Assembly: GCA_947652115.1 (NCBI GenBank)
Contig: OX393566.1
Location: forward strand, 20,291,906 to 20,355,905
Origin: Blastomussa wellsi
Lineage: Eukaryota > Cnidaria > Anthozoa > Scleractinia > Plerogyridae
Reading direction: 5' to 3'
DNA: 64,000 bases
The translations under genes were made by a program, and so were the position numbers. This document shows positions 32,436 through 44,952 of the stretch, in pieces. Under the pieces are notes generated by a model that worked only from the letters and a program-made list of their open reading frames with translations, searched no databases and was not told the DNA's origin. Positions within the stretch are counted from its first letter, which is position 1; every line of letters starts with the position of its first letter.

Positions 32436-35400
32436 CTTCGCCAATCAATTTCGTTGGCTACCCACTAGCATCCTCCCTTTAACGTAGTTAACAAGGAGAA
32501 ACGTACGGCTTCGTACTTTGTTTTATAACGATCTTTTTTTGTTCTACGTGTCTCACGTGAAAACTCGCTAGATTGTTTCTCTTGTACCTGACTCACTCCT
32601 CCCTTATAGCTCGCTTATTCCCACTCCCTCGTCCATCACTCTTTCCTCACTCGTGTCTTCCTCTTCCTACCTGGCTCGTCCCAAAGTCGTAGTATAGGTA
32701 ATGTTTAAAAAACGAGCAGCAGTGTTTTAAACCTGATAAAACACGTGTTGTGAGTTTTTTGACCAGCTTCAAAAACGTTTGTGTCATTTGTAGAATAATC
32801 ATCGGCTTTATTATTATTATTCCGGAGAAAATCGTCTGTAAAATTTAGCCGTGTCTCTATCAGAAATAAAGACACTCATTAAACATTAATTTCTTTTGTA
32901 TTTCCTTTATGGACTATTAATGAGTTTTTGAAGTTTTAGCAATACTTGTTCCTTGCCCGCACTTTTTCTTATTCGTACTTTGCTCGTGTCTCACTCGTTC
33001 TTAACTCGTACTTCACTTTTTCCTCACTCGAACCTTGTTCGGGTCTAATTAGAACCTCACTCGTATCTCCTCGCTCTTATCCCGCTCGTTCCTCAGTCAT
33101 AAAAAATACTCAAGAACATAAAAACGGGCTTTGCATTAATTAATCAGCTTTAATGAATTATAAAAACTGGTTTACAAAAAAAAGTTCATTTAAAACATAT
33201 TCAACAGAGGCAAATTTAAACATTCTATTCATTTATGGCTTATTGCTGTGATAGGTATAAAGACATTCAGTTGTCTTCAATACGCCTTGGAAAACGGCAG
33301 AAGTCAATTTCAAAATTTGGACAGCTTTTAGTCAGCCAGCAAATTATTTTGATTAAAATCGTTTTTCGTTTTTCATATTAGAAGCTCAGTTCCGATCACT
33401 TATCATTAAGTATTACTGATGACAGCAAACCTTCAAGTTTCCACTCGTGCCTTTTATTCAGCGATTTTCGAATGAACACCAATGCTGTCAAGACCAAGAA
33501 CAATCCACCGGCAAGAACAGGGAAAAGTATGATTAACACCGTTGAGGTTTCTTCTGTGCCTTCCGAAGAAACATCTACGAATCGAAAAGCGCATTAAAAA
33601 CTTCATCCTAAACACAAACTGAAAATCATCTAGATGGGTTACATATTACAAGGTTAAGGTAGGTTAGGCAGAAGAGTTATAATAACGGTTTCTAAAGCTG
33701 CTGAGTCTTGATTCATGAAGCCACATCTTCTTTAGTTCTTTCTTGTCCAACTAGCCTCTCTTGAATCATAGGCCCATTATCCCTGTTCTGTTTGCTGTTG
33801 CTTTTGGCTTGTTTTTGTTTTTAAGGGCGAGAGGCATCATTTTTCCTGTTGGTAGGAATGGGTGCAATCAACCTCTAAATGGAGCGAGATTTATTTATCG
33901 GAGTTGTTGCAAGAATTCTCGATTCGCACCTCTTAGTGGGAAGTAGATACTGCAGCTAAATAGAGAATAACTCTGGAAATGAGGATTTATGGCACTTATG
34001 TCTCCATCATGGTTATTTTGTCGCTTGATCTCTCGCAGTAACAGAAGCTAAGTCTGGCATGCAATCGATCTAATGATGCAACTCTGCATATACGCCAAAT
34101 GTGCGGAGACTATATCCCTCATTTTTTTCGGTTTTGCTTGCTATCTTGAGATTTTAAATCATAAATATTTCGCACTTCAAAATTCCAGTGAATTTTTTTG
34201 ACATTACATTCCTCAGCATTGCAGCGCAATTGCTGTAATGTTTCTCTGCCCGACCGCACCCTTAATGATGTCAGAAACTATGATACGGTCTATTTTACTT
34301 ATGTTCAATAAAAGTAAAAATCTATATACCTTTATCTGTGTCTATTTGCACAACAAAAACTGCCACCGTAGACAATCCCAAGGACGAGTTGACAACACAG
34401 TTGTAACGGCCAAAATCAGCAGCGGAAATGTTGTTGATCCACAAGGACATCTGTTCTGTCCGTGTGAGCTCTGTGACGTTTAACTTGAATGTTGCGGTTT
34501 TATAGAGTGAGCCAGATTCGTTTAACATAACGCCTTGGAACATCCAAAATGTTTCAGCTTTCAGGAACGCTGGGTAAGATGTTATGCACTTTAGTTGGAC
34601 GTAAGTGTTCGTGGCAGCCTTTACTGTTTGGCAGTCGGTGGAAATGTTTTGAAAATTATCTGAAAGAGTCAACGAGAGTAGATCAATAAAAATCCGGAAC
34701 TTAAAACATGTCTGGAAACAATTCACGAATGTACAATATTCCTGGAAATAGTATTGTATACGTCTAAAATGATTTTTTAAGCGTTTTCATTAAGTATAGC
34801 AACGAATTTTCACAATAATGACATCAAAGGCGGATTGTACAATGCTGAACAAGATGCGCTCATTTTCTTTGTAAAAATTGCTACAGTGGTTTCGATTGTA
34901 AAACCCAAAAGCAACTGAAAGTATTCACTTTCATCAATCATAAAGTAAACAGAGAATCCAGTGAACCAGTCAAAACTTAACTTGGGCAAATACATCGAGC
35001 CGGCGGTTAGTCGGGGTGACACGAAGAAAAATGTTTGTTCGTATCGGGTTCACTGTTCGGTTTTCCTCGTGTCGCCCCGACTAACAGCCCCTGGGTCTGT
35101 ACTCAAGATTTGGATTTTTTGTACTTATAATTGGTTGAGAATTGGCGCGAGTTTTCTAAACCCAGAATAATTTTTGACGTTTTTGTAACTCAAAAACGGA
35201 CCTGGTTTACCTGGTTTAATTATTGATCAAAATAACCAGGTTTTCAAACTTTACAAATTAGGGTTAATGTTCAACTAGCCGGCTGATATTCTAACTTTCT
35301 CAAATCATTATTAATAATCATCTTGTACCGTAACCAGTTAAAACAAAGGAAATCGAAAGTGAGAGATGATCTTCACAGTGAATTACCAAGTTAAGCAATT

Positions 35401-38400
35401 GGAATAAAGAAGCCTGACAAAATCAGGGCTTCAATGGGATTCGAAACCAGGATTCGCGGATGTCACGGGTTCGTATCCTGTTGAAGCCCTGGTATTTTCT
35501 TGCGTCTTTATTGAGAAGTCTTTATCGCAATTGCTTAAATTGTAAATTCACTGCAAAGATCATGCATCTCTCACTTTCATCTTCAACCGCAATTATTTCA
35601 TATACTTTACACCAATTCACGAGAAGAGATTTCATATACGAGAGACAATGTTGCCCGTGTTGTGGTTTTGACGCAAAAGAGCTTTTGCATTGCAACAGCA
35701 TTATTATCTGTATATTAGGCCAAATAAAGACTTTATCAAACTTGCTAAATCCGTGCATTTTTACATTCACTGGCATTTTTATTTAATTTTGTATTAATCT
35801 ACATTATTTTCTAACCAGTTTAGAAAATAGTGAAATCCAAAATGGTGGATCTATATACGTAATATGACGTCATAACCAATAAAAAATTGTGTCATCTTGT
35901 GGAGCAAGCTAACGGGTATTTGGTCAATGCATGTGGCTTAATAGAAGTAAACCTTAGGGGAGGGGTGTTATCCACCTCCCTTCTACCACCCTTGAGGGAG
36001 AGGGTCAAAGGAGCCATGCCTAATATGACGTCATAACAAACAAAAATTGTGTCATCTTGTAGAGCCACAGGTGGCCCATTCGTCGTATATGATTTACGTG
36101 ACTAATGTAAGAGAATGTTTTAGAAATGTGTGGAGAAGAATGGAAATAAAAATGACTAAGCTTGTGTTTTACTTGTGTTATTTTGATGTCTCTGTGGTCC
36201 TGGAGTCGATTTAAAGACAGTTAGGTGAGTTTTACTTTCTGAGGTTTGCCTAGGAGTAAAGCGAAGCGAAAGGTTAGTCCGCCAACGGTCCACACGCGAA
36301 GCTCCATAAATCCACAAAAGTGGCCTGATCTCGCCAAAACTGCCTTACGGAGGCCGTCGATGATTTTTCGATGGTCATCCTAGTGTCCGAAAAGTAGTGT
36401 TTCTCGAAAGGTTAGTCTTCAAATTCTGGTTTCGTTGGATCCGCAATCAGTGATCATTCAAACTGACAGCTTAGCGACCGCGCCATCGTCACAAAATCGC
36501 TCTCAACCGTGGAGAGGCGCAAGACAACCCCCCCCCCCCCCCCCCCCTCGACGCACACTCCACGGCGCTAAAGTCCTTCGGGAATTTTCTCGTACATTCT
36601 CTAACATTTAATGTCACAAAAGTCACATACAACTTATGGGCCGCCTGTGGTAGAGCAAGCTTTGTTTAATGGGTATTTGGTCCTTAAGGACGTTCGCGCA
36701 AAAATTTTCTACCACTGATTTTTTTTCTGAAACTCTCACCACTGTAAGATAATGAGTAACTGGTGTCAGAAATGTAAAAAAATGGGGGTCACCGACTTCG
36801 TTTTGGAGATAACTTGCTCAGAACACCCTAAATCTGAAAACTCGCGCTTCGTTAGCGGATACGGCTACAGTGTCTGTAAGCACAAAAATATTGCAAATAA
36901 ATCTTTGAAATGAACGTGTCTCTGCCAAATGTTGCTGAAATTGACCCATAAAGTGAATTTATTCAATTGGTGTGGTTCCGTAAAGAAAAAATTCGCATTT
37001 AGCGACCACATTTGCACTCGTCTAACAGCCGCAAGATGAGAGGATTCGATGTCCTGTGGGCAGAAAACCTTAAAATTTTTAAACTTCCCACATTGATTTT
37101 TTGACAATCTGCCAAGAATTGTAAATAAAATCAGTTCATGTAAAAAAAAGTAGGACTCACCGAACATTATGAGAGCAAACTACCAGCAAAGTTACGAAAC
37201 GGCTTCTGGCCCTTTTTTTTTTCTCAGCGCGCGCGCTCGATGGATGACGTGGCGTGACGAATTCCGTGCGCAGTAACGATGCACAGAAACAATTAGAGCG
37301 AACGTCCTTAATATAACTTAAACCTAAGGGGATACAGGATGCCCTCCATCTCCTAATTAGCTTGTACGTCAGAGAGTCAGGCCAAACTTGGTGTCACTTC
37401 TTTGGTGTTTTTCTTCCTTAGTAAACTATTATTTTGAGATTTCCAACATTTTTAGGGTAATTTAGTTCGTCGCAAAAAGAAAATGATTTAAAAATCGTGA
37501 CTTGCTACTTTGAAAGATTCTCTTGCCGGTATTTGAAAATCGGATAATCCACTATCTCGCCTTTGCATCATACAGAGCGAGTGGAAGTAATCAATGTATT
37601 AACAATCTTTTCGTTTTGGTTTTGTCACAGAAGGCATTCCTACGAACCGCACTTACAGTTACCTTTCTCGCCAACGATCAGTGTAATATTGTTCTTGTCG
37701 TTCCCCAGCAGGCCGAACACACTACACTCGTACAATCCACCATGTCTTTCAGAAACGTTCACGATGTCCAGTACCATTGTCATGCGATCTGGAAAAGTTA
37801 GCTCGCTTTGGTAGTAGGGTGGATTCGGGACCTGTTTATCAAGTATGGTTGAATTTCCGTTGAATGCCCACTTCCATTCAGCTAAAAACCAGTGAATGTA
37901 AAGAATCTTGCACTCTATGGTAACGTTTGAACCTTTACTGGCAATCATAAAAGGAGAATTAACCAATATCTGTGGACTTCGAGTCACCGCAGGCGGTTGG
38001 TCTAATAGGAGAAAAGAGAGATGCATTTATGTGCAAATCGGTAGTAAGAGAAGACATTTTCAATCCGAATGCAGACTCATTTTACAAAATAATGAAGATA
38101 TACGTATTTGGTCAACAACAGCTAACGAAATAACGCATTGCCCCAACTAGATTCCATCAGGGTTAGAAGAACAGCCAAATAATCGTCGCAAAGTACATGA
38201 AAGTGGGCAACTGAGTGGCAACTGGATTCGTAGTCAAGCCTATTTCATGCTGGCGTCAAAGTCACAAAGATCTGACTGCGTATTACAGTGTCCGTATTAT
38301 AAAAAAAAAATATTTTATCAGTGAATTTTTGTTTTTCTGGGACCAAGTGAAATCTGGGTAATGTGGAGGTGACCGTATTATGGAATTATTCAGAACTGAA

Positions 38401-38645
38401 CATCTTAACTTGCACTGATTTTTTCAATTCACTTTTCAACAGTCTTATATTAAATCATGAGGGTCTAGCTCATCGAACAATGTGGCCTTGGGAAAGACAC
38501 TTTACTCTCGCACTGCCTCTTTTCGCCTAGCTGCACGCTCTTTAACCCTTTCTAACGCCAGACGATTTTACTCGTCAAAGGGAGACCCCTTGGGCAGTAA
38601 AGGGTTAAAAAACTATCTCCCTTAACCCTTTCCTGCCCAAGCGTG

Positions 38646-38692
<47 letters not shown>

Positions 38693-38759
38693 AGGGAGAC
38701 CCCTTGGGCAGTAAAGGGTTAAAAAACTATCTCCCTTAACCCTTTCCTGCCCAAGCGTG

Positions 38760-38806
<47 letters not shown>

Positions 38807-41800
38807 AGGGAGACCCCTTGGGCAGTAAAGGGTTAATGGGTACCGACGAATTTAATGCTGGGGTAACCATGCGATGGACTAACATCCCCGTCTAGGGTGG
38901 ATAGAAAAGTTTTTATAATATAATAGCTGAGCCGGAAGCAAGAGTTGCTCTCGGTTATCACCTCGAGTAACTAGTAACATAACGCCACAAAACCGAGAGA
39001 AGCTACCGTGATGGACAGGACACTTGCCTGAGGCAGGCTTGACCGGTTTTTACTTATCTAACACATACCAATAATGAAGACGTAAACACTTTGGCTTGCT
39101 TTCCCATACGCGTTGCTGGCTTCACACGTGTATTCACCTTCATGGCTGTTTTTGGCTGATCTGAGTATCAAAGTCGCCTGGTTTTGTTTAGGAAATGCCC
39201 GAATGCTGAAGTCATCACCGTCCTTAATGATGACGTTGTTTCGTTTCCATTTGATCGATGGTGGAGGCCATCCATCAGCGGTGCATGTTATTTCTTTATC
39301 TTCTTTTCTTAAGACGTCCACCTCGTCAGATAAATGTGTTATTTTAGGCGCACCTGGGTGGAATAGAGTTCGAAACTTAGCTGGAAAGGTTTCGACAGAT
39401 TTTTGACTATGAGCATCCAGACAATGATTCTTTGTATTTTCTTTACAAACTTAGATGCAAAAGAAAGTGTGAAAACAATTTAGAGTTCATAGATCATGGC
39501 GTTTGCTCTGACATCATAAAGGCCATGAGTTTGAATCTCCCTGGAGTCTGAATATCTCTTCAGCCATTTCGGTTATAATAAGTTGCTAGAACACCGCGAT
39601 GATCTCTTTCATTCTTGTCATCTTTCCAAGAAAAAAAGATCCTACCATTTGGTAACGAGAACCGACTTTTTTCTTTATACAAAACTTAGACTTTAAAATT
39701 AAATTTAGTTTGATGAATGCCACGTGCATGTACCTTGGTCGACAAAAGCATTCGAAACGTTTATGCATTTTCATATTACGTTCGGGAAAAGAGACCAGTT
39801 TTCAAGAAGCTATTTTGTTCTATTAATTTCCAAACTTGCTTTGAATGGAGCCTCAAAATTAAAGTTTACTTATGAGAAAACAAATCATCGAATGGAAACC
39901 AATGATGAACCAAAAACAACGTACGATAATTATATTGCGGATATTTTGCAAATAGTCGATATGTTTAATATTGACATACGTATTGAACTTTTGTGGAAAG
40001 TCGCTTTTTACGCTTTCTGTGCTTTTGTTCTTGTTCTGCCAGCAGCCAATAAACTTGCAAAAATAAGAAATGGCGATTGTTCATGTGAATGCAACAGCTG
40101 AATATTTCAAGCTTTTTACAAAGCCGCGAAAAGAGCTATTCTGGGCCATTGAAAATGCATTATTTATTCCCCAAGACCTAAAGCCAAAGTGAGAATTTAT
40201 GTATTTTTAGAATTGTCCTTTTACCGTTCACATGAAGATCTATGAAATCCGTGTCCTTTGCATTTCTTTTCCAGGCCGTGCATCTGTATTCTCCAGCATT
40301 GTTTCCGGTGATATTAACCAGCGATATTTCTGCCAGTTGTGATGAGTTTGAATGGTTGCGAGCATTGATTGGCTGACCATCTTTAAACCAACGGATGACG
40401 TCAGCAGGGCTGTTACGTTCCACCAGGCAGGTCAAGGTCACGTTGGCTCCCAGGTCAAAACTTATGTTCGGCGGATACACGTGTATCCTTACCGAGATGG
40501 CATACGTGAGAGAAGACGCTGGGAAAAAAAACAGCACTTTTTAAGGCCGTGTTTGACTCGATGTTTTGTCCGTGATTCGGTTAATTTTTGCTTTTGAGGT
40601 TGACAGAAATTATACGTTAGCTTTGTTGCTGTGTTTTATGAGTTTTTTGGTGGTTTATACAGGGTGATTTGAATGCGTACATCACTTTTCTCGCGCTTGC
40701 TTTCCATTGGTTAAATTTTCTCACGTGCCTGCCATCGCTGCACGTTAATTTCCCGCGCTTTCCATCTATTGCATGCTTTCCCGTGCCTGTCGCCGTATCA
40801 GTTGCATGTTTTCCCGCGCTTTTCGCTCTTGCCTGACTAATCGTTTAGTCATTTATTTATATTTATGAAGAAGAAAGAAAATTGAAAAAAAGAAACGATT
40901 CTATTCCCAAAAGCATAACTCGAAGAAATTTAAAGCTACAGATATTATCCCACAAAAATGATGCAGAATTCTCAATTATTAGCCTGTTCTTTACAGCTCA
41001 ATAGACTGCAAAAACCGTGTACGAAGATCCTGCTTGATTGAACGTTGGATCTCGCAGGAGATCTAATCAGCCAAACTTGAAAAATTAATAAACGATGATA
41101 AGTCAAAGACTTCTGCAAGGCTGAAACAACGTGATATATTTTGAACAATATTTCGGCTGGCCAGACCAGCCTTCTTCTAGTTTCAATCAAGTGTTCTAAC
41201 TTTAGTACATTATGTTAACGAATAACTGCACCACAAACGTGAAAAATGTAAGAGCAAAAATCCTTTAACTTGCTCGATGTCTGGCATGATAAGAATGTGA
41301 AAACGTTTATGGATATTTTGCGCAAAATCCTTGTGTATAAAGAAACAAAAAACTTCCCAAACGCGACAAATAGCGCTGTTGACAAATGACGTTTAAAGAG
41401 TATTTATAATGTTGTACTTGCTAATTTTTGTGTCAGGACAAAATTTACGGTAGGAATATGATATGGAGTAAAGTTTTCACCATCTACACATCAAAGGGCT
41501 AATCGATTATTCTCGTCGTATAAAACAACGTTAATGTCTTACTAAGCTGGATTACACCGAATAAATGATAAAAGTTTGTATTTATTTCTATCTGCAAAAT
41601 CTATCCTTGATAATCTGCTGCGAAGTATTTCAAAATAGTGTTTGCGTCTACGTCATCACTTAGTCCTAATTCGTCATTGTCAATCGTTGATGGTTCTTTT
41701 AACATGTCTTCTGATTGGCTGGCTATTTTATCACTTCCGACTTTAAAAACTCAAGCAGGCGACCGGTCACAAAAAAATTATTGCTGCTTTTTTGATTGAA

Positions 41801-42663
41801 CGAAAATAGGCCCTGTAGGCACAATGCTGTTTTCTCGGTTTTTAATTGACTTCAAGTAGTTTTCTGTGTATACGAGTAAACCTCGCGATGATTTTTCACT
41901 TTTAAAACATGCATGATATTTGCAGGCCATTCTTGGCATGTTAAATTTTGCCCAGAAATAAACTGTGTTCCATTTTGGGGAACGACGAATTTGATGGTAT
42001 ACCATAACCGGCGGCAGTTAACATATTTGGATTATCTAACTGGAAGTGCAAAAATAAACGTTCAAGATCCATTGGGAATTTGCATTTTTCACGTTATACT
42101 TAGCCTGGAAATTCGAAAATTAAAGTTATTTTATAAATACTAATTAAAAATTGCCAATGAATTCAAGTTTTGTTTCAGGAAATAATATCCAGGAACATTC
42201 ATATGCATCGATTCCTCTGCCTAGAATTTTTCCATAATAGGTTCCAGCAGTTAATTTTCAGAAAAACGCACCAAATTGAAATCACTGTCACCCTTGCAGA
42301 TTCAGTTTAACTGAGTCCACAAATATTAGCGGAAGGTAAAATAGGAACTAAATGTTTAAGAAGTGAAAACAGGAAGAAAATGCGAACTTCGCTCTTCACA
42401 TGTACAATTAACGTCATGTTCACTCGGATATCCCTGCACGATCCAAATCAGCGAATCTCTTTCTGCGTTAAAACGTCTTTTTTGGGGGCGCAGCACGCAC
42501 TTTTAAAACGAAAACTTGTTTTTTTATTGTATCAAACAAAATATTTCTTGTTTAAAGAAGATACAAGAAAAAAAAGAAACACCTTAAAAAAGCAGAAAAC
42601 TCGAAAAAACGTCTCACCTGACATAAGAATCAGCACCGTTAAAACCGTAATCCAAGAAAACAT
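31812..42663 (-). CDS. Ig4-TM-TIR receptor (IL-1R-like, 'IgTIR')
   Basis: A single-pass innate-immune receptor. Seven exons, read from high to low coordinates: signal peptide 42663-42618; Ig1 40518-40225; Ig2 39353-39069; Ig3 38001-37663; Ig4 34659-34330; transmembrane 33574-33417; TIR 32435-31812 (TAA). The signal, Ig and transmembrane junctions are all phase 1, the classic shuffling phase. The sum is 2076 bp, 691 aa. The only uncertain junction is transmembrane-to-TIR, where the acceptor lacks a pyrimidine tract. By family knowledge the extracellular Ig domains bind ligand and the TIR domain recruits a MyD88-type adaptor to NF-kB signalling. Cnidarians are reported to have IL-1R-like Ig/TIR proteins of this shape. 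The ligand is unknown. Alternative: the TIR exon is a separate TIR-only gene beginning at an internal Met (MPNKEHVK). Confidence 0.82.
33417..33574 (-). CDS. Transmembrane exon of the Ig/TIR receptor
   Basis: It starts in phase 1 after acceptor attcgtag with DVSSEGTEETST, followed by the membrane span VLIILFPVLAGGLFLVLTAL, VFI and a basic stop-transfer RKSLNKRHEWK. With the gtaata donor at 33416 it ends in phase 0 and joins the TIR exon. Read through, it ends after VILNDK at a TGA (33398-33396), giving a tail of about 25 residues and no TIR. Confidence 0.8.
34330..34659 (-). CDS. Ig domain 4 exon (membrane-proximal)
   Basis: 110 codons, phase 1-1 (acceptor gactctttcag, donor gtatat). The Ig disulfide Cys are in QLKCITSYPAF and FGRYNCVV, with Trp in ETFWMFQG. 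Several N-glycosylation sequons (for example NIS, NES, NVT). About 70% identical by eye to the exon at 50802-51139. Confidence 0.9.
35384..35560. repeat. Head-to-head pair of tRNA-derived SINE copies
   Basis: The plus copy starts GGGTTCGTATCCTGTTGAAG and continues 'ccctggtattttcttgcgtc'. The minus copy mirrors it (GGTTTCGAATCCCATTGAAG on the minus strand, then 'ccctgattttgtcaggcttc'). Both reach a 'caattgctta' block at the outer ends. Confidence 0.6.
36688..37307. mobile_element. TTAA-flanked element (GGACGTTCGCGC ends)
   Basis: It is 620 bp and flanked by TTAA at 36684-36687 and 37308-37311. The ends GGACGTTCGCGC and AGCGAACGTCC are inverted. The body contains an 'aatgggggtcaccgacttcg' block like that in the GGTGGCTC family at 20724, so the two are related. 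The open frame at 36865-37167 overlaps it and is not a gene. Confidence 0.75.
37663..38001 (-). CDS. Ig domain 3 exon
   Basis: 113 codons, phase 1-1 (acceptor tcctattag, donor gtaact). Ig Cys in VTIECKILYIH and GGLYECSVFG; Trp in AEWKWAFNG. The D-x-x-V-x-ERHGGLY core near the second Cys is typical. The homologous exon at 48668-49006 has the same length and about 58% identity by eye. Confidence 0.9.
38450..38895 (+). repeat. Old SINE split by a TTAA element
   Basis: The flanks 'gggaaagacactttactctc' (38490 on) and 'aatgggtaccgacg...catgcgatggactaacatc' (38836 on) match successive parts of the SINE at 5740-5995. The block 38546-38832 interrupts it, bounded by TTAA on each side; removing it restores SINE colinearity. 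Confidence 0.75.
38546..38832. mobile_element. piggyBac-like MITE, internally repeated (114-bp period)
   Basis: It is flanked by TTAA at 38542-38545 and 38833-38836, with CCCTTTC and AAAGGG termini as in piggyBac-type ends. Inside, a 114-bp unit starts at 38551, 38665 and 38779 (third copy partial), each beginning TCTAACGCCAGACG. Within each unit AACCCTTTCCTGCCCAAG and CTTGGGCAGTAAAGGGTT are an inverted pair, so the array looks like overlapping copies of a small palindromic element. Confidence 0.75.
39069..39353 (-). CDS. Ig domain 2 exon (I-set type)
   Basis: 95 codons, phase 1-1 (acceptor ttccacccag, donor gtatgt). It reads GAPKITHLSDEVDV, then Cys in EITCTADGWPPPSIKWKRN and in HEGEYTCEASNAYGKAS, a textbook I-set Ig pattern. 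It has no counterpart that I can find in the truncated relative on the + strand. Confidence 0.92.
40225..40518 (-). CDS. Ig domain 1 exon (membrane-distal)
   Basis: 98 codons, phase 1-1 (acceptor ttttttcccag, donor gtaaaa). Cys in VTLTCLVERNSPADVIRWF and NNAGEYRCTAW, with sequons NIS, NVT, NHS and NIT. No counterpart found in the + strand relative. Confidence 0.9.
40519..42617. other. First intron of the receptor
   Basis: It includes a Penelope-type motif at 41100-41190 (minus) and a region at 40680-40850 with repeated 'ttttcccgcgctt' words. The open frames at 41778-42143 are mutually antisense and look accidental. Confidence 0.55.
41100..41190 (-). repeat. Penelope-type terminal motif
   Basis: On the minus strand: GAAACTAGAAGAAGGCTGGT, then CTGGCCAGCCGAAATATTG. 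A GGCTGG/CCAGCC stem is followed by a GAAA box, the layout of hammerhead-like motifs in Penelope terminal repeats. The CUGANGA box is not intact. Confidence 0.45.
42618..42663 (-). CDS. Signal-peptide exon of the Ig/TIR receptor
   Basis: Starts at ATG 42663 and encodes MFSWITVLTVLILMS before a gtgaga donor in phase 1. A short hydrophobic core after a brief N-region fits a cleavable signal peptide. The phase matches the Ig1 exon. This signal differs from those of the two + strand genes nearby. Confidence 0.75.
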
Positions 42664-44952
42664 CGCCGATCTTATCGCCCATGAAAAAAATCCATATAAA
42701 CAACTGGAGATTTCTCAACTATATAGCCTGGATTTGCACCACGCGGTTTACATTAAGGAGGCAATAACGCCTCTACGAGCGCCTTATCAAGACAAAACAG
42801 TAAACAAATTTGAGGGAGAAAAGTTTCAATAATTTCAAGGCAAACATAATCAGTCGTGTCGGCTGTGCTCACGCTGTTTTGTTGAAACTTGCAATTGGCG
42901 CCGTTTTAATTGTCGCAAAAACAGCTGCCCATGAATAGTGATTTATCTTCTCACTCAAAAATGAAAACTAAGATGTCAATTAAAGCTGCAAAGATTTATA
43001 AATACGTTATTAATTTACTCGTATATACAAGAGAAACCTATATCTAAGGCATGAATATTGAACCCTTCTTCAACTACTGAGTTTAATTTGAAAGTATACT
43101 TTTGTAATGAGTTGGGTTTGTTTGTTTTTTATTTGTTAATTTATTTCAGAGAAGGGGGAAGACATAAAGGTACACTTTTGTAATGCACTGGGTCCGTTTG
43201 TTTTATTTTTTTTTTAACAAGAAGTGAGATTTGAAAGAGAGTTTTCTTTCCTACGCAAACACTTATTTTGAAAATGTTTGACAAACACGTTATAAAAACT
43301 CGGTTGGAAATATTCCACACAAATTCTATTAAGTAACTTAGAGCGAAGTCACCGTCGGAAGTTTTCGTGTAGTGCCGAGTGAAGATTAGTGTCGCATAAA
43401 CAACTCTGCCAGTTTCCTCACTTCCTCTGTGCTTGTGCTAACGTGGAGGAGTCTTCACCTTAAAAGGCTGTGTCTTGTACGTGACGAATTTTGATTGCCT
43501 CCCCCGTTCAGCGAGGGTTGGCATAATTGTAGCAGGAATCTATTGTTTTGGTCGCCTCCGTTTTCAGCCTCCCGTTAGAGCTGCCAATCACGAGCTCGCC
43601 CTCGGTTTCAAAGGACTCACAGCACTACAGCAATCGTATTTGACCTTTTTAACGCAGCGCGTGACTAAATGGTAGTTTATAAAAGTGCCTGAATTGTAAT
43701 CAATCGACGATATATTTCCTATTTTTTTGGTTACAGTTTCTCGTTTATGTAATTACATGATCTTGAGACGATGGACTGCAAAAGCGTCGCGCGGTTTTAA
43801 ACTCTTGAATAAACTGCCAGATCTTGTAACGATTTAGTGAAGGCGTTTTAGCCTCGCTCGATGACTTTTCTCTTTGTCATACAACTCCCTCATCCACAAC
43901 ATTCGCCAAGATACAAATTCACGCAATATTCTGCTTCGAACACTATTTCTTGCACGGGATTGGTCGAGAGACGGTACGCACTGCAATTATTTTGGAATTG
44001 ATAGGAAGTTATTACAAAAATGTCAGACATAAAGTAGGCGATGTTTCCGCTGGTTTACTAGCGCGTTTTTTTGGGTCGAGACGCCCTTTTTAAGTGAAGT
44101 AGCAAAACAAATGAAAGTATAACAAATTGCGAACAAAATTGATACTGAAAAACTACATGAGCTATGAAGAACACAATATGCCAACTTTCGGAAATGTAAC
44201 ACACCTTCCAAAACAAGGAAGCATTTTTTCGCTTTCTGTCCAAAAAAGCATTCGAGCTTTGAATTTTTTCAGTCGCGGTTGTTTTAAGACCTTTTACTCA
44301 TGCAAGCGAGAAAACATAAAACAAAACAAATCGCCGCTAGCATTTTTTGTTCTTTATTTTGTTGACATTTTATGTTTTTGAACTATTTTCTTTGTTCTTT
44401 GAACCAGTACGTGCTTTGGAGAAGCCTCAAGTCTCCCGCCCTTGTCACCATTTGTCTTCCCCGGTTAGTTTTATTCTTTCAAATTTATGTATGATATATA
44501 TATTTTTAGCGGATGTATGAGTTCGTTTTCCTGTCTTCTGTTTACTTTTGACTTCTAGTATTTGCTGTTACGTTTTACAACGTATCGATTTCCTTTAATT
44601 TCTGCTTGCTCTCTATTTTGTATTTCATGTTTGCGTTTGATGCATCTTGGTTTTCGCTGATCAATGTTTTGCCTCAAATTAATTGGTACAGCATCGATAC
44701 TGCATGTCAGCCTGACAAGATGTGTTTTTTTTTTCAGGTTTTTCATGTTTAGCATCTGGCTTCAGAACTCGCGCATTGCCTCACATTTTTTGTAGTTAAT
44801 GTTTCCAAAGAATGTTCAGTGTTTGTACGCCTTTACTTAATATTGTGATGTTAAAAGCAGTGGCGTGAGTTTATGGTCTGGGTATAGCACGTTGTTTTTG
44901 TTGGTGCCTTGTTCTGCTGTATTCAAAATTGTCAGAATTTTTACTTCCTTAA

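Larger units (their letters stand above)
34331..37662. other. Receptor intron with palindromes, SINE pair and TTAA element
   Basis: Contents of the large intron between Ig3 and Ig4: an inverted repeat at 35007-35085 (GTTAGTCGGGGTGACACGA, one mismatch with its mirror); a head-to-head pair of tRNA-like SINEs at 35384-35560; a poly-C run at about 36527-36547; the TTAA element 36688-37307; and a fragment of the 19399 family at 37390-37500. No gene is seen. Confidence 0.65.

Noticed and set aside
35460..35786. 108-codon frame on the + strand
   Set aside because: It begins inside a SINE copy and has a mirrored antisense frame; no domain.
38521..38840. A CRISPR-like direct repeat array
   Set aside because: The 114-bp units are contiguous without unique spacers, lie in a eukaryotic SINE and are explained by a TTAA element.
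42380..42832. 150-codon open frame on the + strand
   Set aside because: It runs antisense across the receptor's signal-peptide exon, has low-complexity Lys-rich content and no domain; the minus-strand exon explains the region better.
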